Assembly (NCBI GenBank): GCA_016845285.1
Contig: JAERSX010000716.1
Location: forward strand, 1-7,612
Length of the DNA stretch: 7,612 nucleotides
Source: Deltaproteobacteria bacterium
GTDB lineage: Bacteria > Myxococcota_A > UBA796 > UBA2385
Direction of reading: 5' to 3'
A program made the position numbers and the translations under genes. Positions 1 through 5,133 of the stretch are shown here, piece by piece; within the stretch, counting starts at the first letter, position 1; every line of letters begins with the position of its first letter. The notes below the pieces were generated by a model. That model made no database searches, had not been told where the DNA came from, and was given only the letters and a program-made list of their open reading frames with translations.

Positions 1-1023
1 GTGTGCGGATGTGGTCCGGGTCGTGGCCCTCGAGGCCACCGAGTTGACGGTGTCCATCCCCTGAGTCACACGCTTGCCCAGGCCTGGCCGGCCACGCTCT
101 TCGCCCTCGCGGGTGCCCTGCTGTGGGCTGCTGCGTGGCACGGCGGGCTGTGGTGGAGCCTGGAGGTGTTGGCCAACTTCGTGGTCCCCGTCACGGCGGT
201 CTCCGCCCTGACGTCGGCAGCCTGCGCCTGGCTGCGCGCGTGGCCCGGTCTGCTGCTGGCGCTCGGGGTGACGGCACACGCCGGCCACGCCTGCCTGGGC
301 TGGCAGATGGGCGCGCCAGCCGAGACGACGCAGGAGCCGGATCTACGGGTCCTGGTGGCCAATGTGTTGCGGAGCAACGCCACCCCCGACCGCGTGCGGG
401 TGCAGGTGCTCGAGGCCGACCCGGACCTCGTGCTGCTCCAGGAGATCTCCACGGACTGGAGCTCGGTGCTCGACGACCTGGACGATGTGTGGCCGTACAC
501 CCACGTGGTCGCCCGTCACGACAACTTCGGCATGGCGGTGCTCAGTCGCTGGCCGTTGGTCGACCTCGTCGAGCAGCGCCTCCCAGCCGAAGGGAAAGGT
601 GGGATTCCCGCCGTGTGGTTTACCGTGTCGACGCCTGCTGGATCGCTGCGTGTCGGCAGTGTTCATGTCTATCCGCCCACGGGTGTGTGGGCGTGGGAGC
701 TGCGCGCCGACCACCTGATGGAGGTGGCGGCGGTTGCATCCGACGCGTCGCTTCCTTTGATTGTGGCGGGTGATCTCAACACGTCGATGTCCACTCGATC
801 CTATCGTGGGTTCGTGAGGCGGGCGAGTCTTCAGAATGCCCGAGCCGGCCGCGGGTGGCTCGGCACCTGGCCCGCCGGCGCGCCTGACTGGATGCGTATT
901 CCATTGGACCATGTGTTGCATGGTGAGGGCGTCATGGTGAGTGGGCTCGAGGTGTTGCCTCCGAACGGCTCCGACCACCGAGCGCTCTTGGCGGAGGTCT
1001 CCCTGGCTCGGCCAGCGGAGTAG
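1..1023 (+). CDS. Membrane-anchored endonuclease/exonuclease/phosphatase (EEP) family protein
   Basis: A metal-dependent phosphodiesterase-fold enzyme of the EEP superfamily (DNase I / exonuclease III / YafD-like); the substrate cannot be told from sequence. Numbered from GTG at base 1, about three hydrophobic segments (roughly residues 31-46, 55-78 and 81-100) precede the catalytic domain from about 115. Family motifs appear in order: Asn121 (VANVL), Glu148 (LLQEIS), His222 (SVHVYPP), Asp258/Asn260 (AGDLNTS), Asp303-His304 (LDHVL) and the terminal Asp325-His326 (GSDHR). The catalytic set therefore looks intact, and the domain probably faces the periplasm. The start is uncertain. Codons 1-20 are atypical (11 of 20 end in A/T) while codons 21-40 are typical (3 of 20), and no ATG, GTG or TTG lies in frame between base 4 and GTG 166. 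The true start may be CTG at 61, overlapping the upstream stop at 62-64 and giving 320 residues. Third-position composition loosens after about codon 180. It converges on the small lipoprotein gene. Confidence 0.88.
   Translation: MCGCGPGRGPRGHRVDGVHPLSHTLAQAWPATLFALAGALLWAAAWHGGLWWSLEVLANFVVPVTAVSALTSAACAWLRAWPGLLLALGVTAHAGHACLGWQMGAPAETTQEPDLRVLVANVLRSNATPDRVRVQVLEADPDLVLLQEISTDWSSVLDDLDDVWPYTHVVARHDNFGMAVLSRWPLVDLVEQRLPAEGKGGIPAVWFTVSTPAGSLRVGSVHVYPPTGVWAWELRADHLMEVAAVASDASLPLIVAGDLNTSMSTRSYRGFVRRASLQNARAGRGWLGTWPAGAPDWMRIPLDHVLHGEGVMVSGLEVLPPNGSDHRALLAEVSLARPAE
2..64 (+). CDS. C-terminal tail of an upstream gene (partial, unidentified)
   Basis: Reading from base 2, twenty sense codons are followed by TGA at 62-64, giving a tail that ends ...ATELTVSIP. 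Only 2 of these 20 codons end in A or T, which fits the coding style of the rest of the window. The overlapping frame that starts with GTG at base 1 has 11 of 20 codons ending in A or T over the same bases. This suggests the first 64 bases belong to an upstream rightward gene. Its stop would overlap the CTG at 61-63 that I suspect is the start of the next gene. Too little is visible to name a product, and without the upstream sequence the call rests on codon bias alone. Confidence 0.4.
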   Translation, partial: CADVVRVVALEATELTVSIP

Positions 1024-1077
1024 GTGGGATGGAGCCACGGGGCCTCGGGGCACCTCGCCGGACCGGGCCCGCGAGCC

Positions 1078-1641
1078 TCACCAGGTGACGGTGCCGCTCT
1101 CCAACTCGTAGGACAGCTCACCTGTCTCCTCGTCCCAGGACGCATACCCGGCCGCCGCCCATGCACCTTCGGTCTCCAGCATGATGACCTCGGCGTGGCC
1201 GAGGTAGGCGTGCTGGTATCCCTGGGCGCGGCTGGTGCCGTCCAGGGCGGTCCCATCGTCTCCGAGGAGGGCCGCGCAGGCGCCGTCCGTGTCGGAGCTC
1301 ACGGTGGTGTCGGAGACGGTCAGATCGTGGGCCCAGTCGCAGTCCGCGCAGTCGTCTCGGATGCCGCTGGCCGTGAGCGCCACGGTGAACGCGCAGACCA
1401 CGGTGTCATCGTCGTCCAGGAGCTGCACCTCCTCGTCGCCTGTGAAGGTGTCCGTTCCGGCGATGGCGGCGCCCACGCGCACCACCGTCGCGGTGCGGGG
1501 CCCGTCCGACTCGCCCGTGTCGTCTGCTGCGGTGTCCGGTCCGGTGGCTCCCGAGTCGTCGACGAGGTCGTCCTTGTCGCCACATCCGAAGACGAGCAGC
1601 AAGAGCAGGGGACGCAAGGAGCGGAGCGGTCCATGGAACAC
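1078..1641 (-). CDS. Small putative lipoprotein with Asp/Thr-rich spacer (unrecognised)
   Basis: I do not recognise this protein. With the GTG start at 1641-1639 it has 187 residues: a short basic N-region, a Leu-rich stretch (residues 12-17) and lipobox V-F-G-C with the lipidated Cys at 20. A low-complexity spacer rich in Asp, Thr, Ser and Gly follows (about 21-48), then a compact acidic domain of about 140 residues. That domain has four cysteines (83, 98, 101, 122), including a CxxC at 98-101 followed by D-W-A-H, so one or two disulphides are plausible. I chose GTG because GAGG sits five bases upstream and the signal peptide then has normal length. The in-frame ATG at 1698-1696 would add 19 residues and is the alternative. 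The product is expected at the cell surface or outer membrane. It follows the DUF4349 gene in the same direction after 114 bases, so it may be co-transcribed or have its own promoter. Confidence 0.72.
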   Translation of the reverse strand: MFHGPLRSLRPLLLLLVFGCGDKDDLVDDSGATGPDTAADDTGESDGPRTATVVRVGAAIAGTDTFTGDEEVQLLDDDDTVVCAFTVALTASGIRDDCADCDWAHDLTVSDTTVSSDTDGACAALLGDDGTALDGTSRAQGYQHAYLGHAEVIMLETEGAWAAAGYASWDEETGELSYELESGTVTW

Positions 1642-1755
1642 GTAGGCCTCGCGAGCCCTCGCGGTCGCGGGGCTGTGGAGTGGGGTTGCCGCAATCATGG
1701 CAGGTCTCGACCTGGGTCGCGCGTGCCGATTGCCAGGCCGAGACGATCGAGGCCC

Positions 1756-2817
1756 CTAGAGGCTCTGCAGGCTGTCCAGGATGGCCGCGCGGTGCTCACC
1801 GAAGGCCGCGACCTCGCCGGAGGCCTCGGCGATGATCACCCGCGGGCCGTGCACGGCGATGCCGACCACGAAGGCTTGATCGACCGGTCCGTTGGCGCCG
1901 CTCAGCTCGAGGACGTGGAGCTCGTGTCCGCCGTCGGTCGCGAGCGTCTGCTCGGCATCGAGGGTGTACCCGGCCTCCAGCATGCGGGTCTTCAGGGCCT
2001 CGCTCCAGAAGTCGACGCTCGCGCGGTTCTTGCTGGGAATTCGAGCACTGCGGATGCGAACGCCCACGCCGTCGGGGCTCACGGCCTGCCAACGACCCTG
2101 CTTGCGCCAGGCGGCGAAGCCTGCGGGGGTGCGTGTGGGCGTCAGCACCGAGCGGGTCGAGCGCTCGCCGTACTCCAGGTCCCAGAGGAGGTCGGCCATG
2201 TTGACGGTGTTGATCCAGTCGAAGGAGCTGGAGCCACCCCGGGTCGGGGCCTTGCGGTCCCGGTAGGTGAAGCTCACCGAGATCTGCCCGTAGGCGCCGC
2301 GGTCCTCGACCACCTGGAGCCGGCCCTTGAGCTGCTCGATGTCAGCGATGAGCCGGGTGATCTCCCGCTCCACCGAGACCACGGCCTTGGGGTTGGCGGT
2401 CTCGAGCACGCCCAGGTAGCGGGCCAGGCTCTCCTCGCGGCTCGCCAGCCGGATGACGAGGTCTTCGCGCTCGGCGGTGAGGTCCTCGCTCGAGAAGGAA
2501 CGCTCGGCCACCTTGCCCAGGCCCCGGAGCTCCTCGAGGAGCGCCTCGACCTCGGCTGCCGGTACCCGCACGGTGACGCTGTCTTCGGACAGGCTGCTGA
2601 ACCAGCCGCCTCTCTCCTTGGCCGAGGCCACGGTGGTGTCGAGGGCGGAGGCGCGGTCGTCGACGCGAAGGCTGAGATGGGCCGCCACCCAGGCGATGCG
2701 GCCGCTGTCTGCGTCTGCGTCTGCGGCAGCGACCTCGGCCGTGTCGGATGTCTCGGGAGATGGGCCGCCCTGTGCGAATGCGAGACCGGTTGTCAGCAGG
2801 AGAGTGGAGAGGATCAT
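1756..2817 (-). CDS. Exported DUF4349 domain protein, soluble paralogue
   Basis: A 353-residue protein with a DUF4349-type core (function unknown). Residues 1-15 form a short Sec signal peptide, with likely cleavage after Ala15 (A-F-A before Gln16) and no lipobox. An acidic Ala/Asp linker follows (about 24-39). The core runs from about 40 to 186: a beta-rich start, VTVRVP at 81-86, the loop RGLGKV near 98-103, a predicted alpha-helical coiled coil (about 115-172), and the closing strand QISVSFTYRD (178-187). Known DUF4349 proteins often end in a transmembrane helix soon after the core. Here about 165 further residues form an alpha/beta-looking domain with DFW at 269-271 and no membrane helix. 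The ATG overlaps the stop of the upstream paralogue (ATGA), and a strong ribosome site GGAGGT lies at 2828-2823 inside that gene's last codons, so translation should be coupled. The expected location is the periplasm. Confidence 0.88.
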   Translation of the reverse strand: MILSTLLLTTGLAFAQGGPSPETSDTAEVAAADADADSGRIAWVAAHLSLRVDDRASALDTTVASAKERGGWFSSLSEDSVTVRVPAAEVEALLEELRGLGKVAERSFSSEDLTAEREDLVIRLASREESLARYLGVLETANPKAVVSVEREITRLIADIEQLKGRLQVVEDRGAYGQISVSFTYRDRKAPTRGGSSSFDWINTVNMADLLWDLEYGERSTRSVLTPTRTPAGFAAWRKQGRWQAVSPDGVGVRIRSARIPSKNRASVDFWSEALKTRMLEAGYTLDAEQTLATDGGHELHVLELSGANGPVDQAFVVGIAVHGPRVIIAEASGEVAAFGEHRAAILDSLQSL

Positions 2818-4025
2818 GCCTCACCTCCGTCGAGCACGGCCTCGATGGCCGGGGCATGGCGCGCTTCGTGTTCGGCCGAGGGGTAGTGCACCTGCACCAG
2901 GTGGAGATGCTTGCCCTGGGGCCGGACGGCGATGACCCAGGTGTAGGGCTCGTCCGAGCGGTCCACCAGGCGCAGGGCCGGCAGTCCACCCAGTGTGGTG
3001 CGCTCGGCGGTGGCGAAGTCCTGGCCGAGGCGCTCCTCGACTGCCGCCAGCCAGAAGTCGGCGTCGCCTGCCGGCTCGTTGAGCAGCTTGTGGGTCCAGA
3101 CGCGGGCACCGTCGGCGCTCTCGGCCACGAACTGCCGCTTCAGGTCGAGGGCGACCATGCCCTCGGGCACATCGAGGGTGAGCTTGCGCGTGTGCAGCTC
3201 GACCTCGCTGTGGAAGGGGCTCAGGCTGCGGATCCAGCTGAGCTCGGCGGTGTCGGCCTCTGCCCCCTGCCAGGCCAGCGCGTCTCGGGCGACGAAGCTG
3301 AGGGTGATGCGGCTCATGGCGGCGAGCTGCTTCAGCGTGCGGGCCTGGGCCTCGACGGCATCGATCTCGTCGGTGAGGCGCTGGATCTGGCGAAGGAGCT
3401 CGAGCTTCTCTGCCTCGTTGTCGGCCTTGGCGAGGAGCTCCTGGAGCCGGGCACGGGTGGCCTTGGCGGTGTCGAGACGCAGGCTCACGGCACGGAAGGA
3501 GTCGGTCACGTCGTCGGCGGTCACCTGCTTGTCCAGCACCTCTCCGAGACCTTGCAGCTGGTCGAAGACCTCGCCGAAGCGAGCCACGGGTACCCGCAGC
3601 ACCACGTAGTCGGCACCGATGGCCTCGACGTGGCCCCCTGCCGCTTCCGTGGTGGTCTTGGCGGCGTCGATGCCGTCCTCGACACCGGCGACGCGGATCT
3701 GTGCGTAGCCGTTGTAGAAGACCATTCGCTGGGTGGCGGCACTGGTCGTGGCGGGCTGCACCTCTGGCTCCGGGGCCGGCTCGGGAGCGTCGTAGGACAT
3801 CTCGGCCATGACCATCGGGGGGGCTGAGGCGCCGGCGGATCGTCCGGATGCGCTCGGGGCTCGCTTGGGCTTGGCTGATGGCATCGCCGTGGCGTGGTCG
3901 TAGTCGCCGTCGGCCTCGAAGCTGTCGGCCTCGTAGTAGTCGGCGGAGTCGTGGTGTCTCTTGAAGCAGGCGCTCAGCAGCACGAGCTGAAGGGCGACGA
4001 GGAAGAGGAAGAGCCAGCGGAGCAT
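2814..4025 (-). CDS. DUF4349 domain lipoprotein
   Basis: A 403-residue lipoprotein. The signal peptide has lipobox L-S-A-C with Cys20 as the lipid anchor. Phe at +2 rather than Asp is compatible with outer-membrane sorting. Residues 21-98 are a low-complexity linker with His/Asp/Tyr/Glu-rich, Lys/Pro/Ser and Pro/Glu repeats. The DUF4349-type core spans about 100-248: YVVLRVP (140-146), QGLGEV (158-163), a long predicted coiled coil (about 180-235) and the closing strand RITLSFVARD (239-248). A C-terminal domain of about 150 residues follows, with DFW (323-325) and TWVIAV (362-367), matching the layout of the downstream paralogue; neither has a C-terminal membrane helix. The ATG at 4025-4023 is chosen over the in-frame GTG at 4031 because GAGG lies five bases from the ATG but only one from the GTG. 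It is first in a leftward operon. DUF4349 has no settled function; an envelope sensor or scaffold role is inference. Confidence 0.9.
   Translation of the reverse strand: MLRWLFLFLVALQLVLLSACFKRHHDSADYYEADSFEADGDYDHATAMPSAKPKRAPSASGRSAGASAPPMVMAEMSYDAPEPAPEPEVQPATTSAATQRMVFYNGYAQIRVAGVEDGIDAAKTTTEAAGGHVEAIGADYVVLRVPVARFGEVFDQLQGLGEVLDKQVTADDVTDSFRAVSLRLDTAKATRARLQELLAKADNEAEKLELLRQIQRLTDEIDAVEAQARTLKQLAAMSRITLSFVARDALAWQGAEADTAELSWIRSLSPFHSEVELHTRKLTLDVPEGMVALDLKRQFVAESADGARVWTHKLLNEPAGDADFWLAAVEERLGQDFATAERTTLGGLPALRLVDRSDEPYTWVIAVRPQGKHLHLVQVHYPSAEHEARHAPAIEAVLDGGEA
2823..2828 (-). promoter_or_regulatory. Strong Shine-Dalgarno site for the second DUF4349 gene
   Basis: GGAGGT on the minus strand lies five bases upstream of the ATG at 2817-2815. 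It sits within the final codons of the upstream DUF4349 lipoprotein gene, whose TGA overlaps this ATG. Together with the ATGA overlap it indicates efficient reinitiation, so the two paralogues are probably made in comparable amounts. Confidence 0.75.
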
Positions 4026-4239
4026 GCACACCTCACGGCGTTGTTCGTGCGGGGGGTCGCGACGTCGTGCCTGGAGCGACAGGACGACAACGGCCTGTGC
4101 ATGATGTCCTTACACGTCACTGACGATCTGGCGTCCCCTCAGGCCTGTCAGCTCCCGTCGCGGGCCGTCCACCAGCCGGGAGCGACCGCTCGGTGCCACG
4201 CGTGGCCACGTCGCCACAGCCAACGGGTACGCCGTGGAC
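4026..4239. other. Divergent intergenic region (214 bases)
   Basis: This gap separates the leftward DUF4349 operon from the rightward genes, so it must contain the promoter for the former and probably one for the latter. I could not identify convincing -35/-10 or sigma-54 elements. It contains an inverted repeat (arms GCTCCCG 4151-4157 and CGGGAGC 4177-4183, loop 19 bases) and a dense palindromic patch at 4195-4210. No credible small gene is visible. Both flanking start codons were placed internally (ATG 4025 and ATG 4240) rather than at the upstream GTGs. Confidence 0.6.
4195..4217. promoter_or_regulatory. Overlapping GCCAC/GTGGC palindromes, candidate operator
   Basis: GCCACGCGTGGC (4195-4206) is a perfect 12-base palindrome, overlapped by the perfect 10-base palindrome CGTGGCCACG (4201-4210). 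A third GCCAC follows at 4213-4217. The cluster ends 22 bases before the ATG at 4240, where a repressor or activator of the rightward genes could bind. Short palindromes are common in GC-rich DNA, so this is only a candidate. Confidence 0.25.
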
Positions 4240-5061
4240 ATGCGTCCTGTTCGCCTCCTCCTCGCCGCCGCCCTCGCCTTCGTGGCGCTCTGTCTCGCCG
4301 TGTTCGGCACGCCCTTCACCGCTGCGGCCCTCGCGGTCCTGGCGGCGCTGCTCGCGCGGGCGAGCCGCCTGCTCCTGTTCGGCCCCGTGCTCCTCCTCGG
4401 CTGGAAGGTTCCCCTGCACGAGTACGCCGAACGGGTCGAGGAGCTCGACGCCACCGAGGCCTGGAGCAGCCGGGACCGGGCGGGGCTGTGGGTCCTCAAC
4501 CTGGGCATGGCGGGCGCCGGTGCCGCCCTGGGCATGCCAGAGGTGGCGCTGGAGACCACGCTGCTGGTGGTGCCGGGGCTCGACACGGTGCGCCTGCCCT
4601 CGGACTTCGCCATGGGCTCGCCGGCGGTGCGCCGGGCCATCCGCCGGCAGCTCGCGTCCCTCCCGGCTCCTGGGGACGAGCCCATCGCCCTTCCGCCCCG
4701 CCAGGTCTCGTGGCGCTACAGCCTCGACGACTCCGCCCGGGTGGCCCTCGCACTGAACCCGGTCACCCTGAGCGGGACGGCCCACCCGGCGCCGGGAGGC
4801 TGGCTCCTCCACCTCGAGGGTCGGGTGCCGGTCAGCTACCCCGACGAGGGCTACCGGCTGCGGCTCTTCTCCCTGGACGGGCGCTCCATCGGCATCGAGG
4901 AGGGCCACTTCGCCCGGCTGCAGCGGGACGGGTGGTTGCACCCCTACGACATGGTCTGGGTCTGGACGGTGCACTCGGCCGATCCGCGCCTCACCCAGGA
5001 CGACGTGGGCCGAGGCTGGGCGGAGGCGCTGATGGTGGCGGTTCAGACGGCGACGCACTGA
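4240..5061 (+). CDS. Unrecognised N-terminally membrane-anchored protein
   Basis: I do not recognise this family. From ATG 4240 it has 273 residues; a GTG two codons earlier at 4234 is an alternative, and neither has a clear ribosome site. The first 55 residues are strongly hydrophobic, suggesting two or three closely spaced membrane segments (about 5-23, 26-39 and 44-55) after a basic MRPVR start. Another weakly hydrophobic Gly/Ala/Leu-rich stretch lies at about 82-112. The rest (about 115-273) is soluble, rich in Arg, Asp and aromatics, with features such as SYPDEGYRLRLFSLDG (199-214) and HPYDMVWVWTVHS (234-246) that look like a beta-rich domain. No catalytic motif is obvious. Third codon positions are overwhelmingly G/C, supporting real coding. 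It lies 72 bases upstream of tldD on the same strand and may share its transcript, but any functional link to TldDE is inference. Confidence 0.78.
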   Translation: MRPVRLLLAAALAFVALCLAVFGTPFTAAALAVLAALLARASRLLLFGPVLLLGWKVPLHEYAERVEELDATEAWSSRDRAGLWVLNLGMAGAGAALGMPEVALETTLLVVPGLDTVRLPSDFAMGSPAVRRAIRRQLASLPAPGDEPIALPPRQVSWRYSLDDSARVALALNPVTLSGTAHPAPGGWLLHLEGRVPVSYPDEGYRLRLFSLDGRSIGIEEGHFARLQRDGWLHPYDMVWVWTVHSADPRLTQDDVGRGWAEALMVAVQTATH

Positions 5062-5133
5062 AGCCTCAGTCGACGGGTTTTCGTGTGGATCTGACACCGC
5101 CCTGGCTATGGTTTCGGCCAGTACGGAGTGCTC
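5062..5133 (+). promoter_or_regulatory. tldD leader with Shine-Dalgarno site
   Basis: This is the 72-base gap between the membrane protein gene and tldD. GGAG at 5125-5128 is five bases upstream of ATG 5134 and decides that start over the in-frame GTG at 5128, which overlaps the ribosome site itself. CTGACA (5091-5096) and TATGGT (5107-5112) resemble promoter boxes, but the 10-base spacing is too short for a standard sigma-70 promoter. I see no clear transcription terminator, so read-through from the upstream gene is possible. Confidence 0.5.

Noticed and set aside
1024..1077. Possible bidirectional terminator between the convergent EEP and lipoprotein genes.
   Set aside because: The 54 bases are GC-rich, but I found only a four-base-pair stem (GTGG/CCAC) and no T-run, so an intrinsic terminator is not supported.
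1024..2886. A 620-codon open frame on the plus strand opposite the small lipoprotein and the second DUF4349 gene.
   Set aside because: It starts directly after the EEP stop, has no family features, and lies antisense to genes with clear signal peptides, ribosome sites and a paralogue relationship. It is a GC-driven shadow.
4151..4183. Seven-base inverted repeat with a 19-base loop in the divergent gap, considered as an RNA element or terminator.
   Set aside because: The stem is short for its loop, there is no T-run, and such repeats arise by chance in GC-rich DNA; it is only noted within the intergenic entry.
5089..5120. Possible sigma-70 or sigma-54 promoter before tldD (CTGACA/TATGGT; GG...GC near 5104-5118).
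   Set aside because: The sigma-70-like boxes are only 10 bases apart, and the GG-to-GC spacing is 11 rather than 10 bases, so neither fits its consensus geometry.
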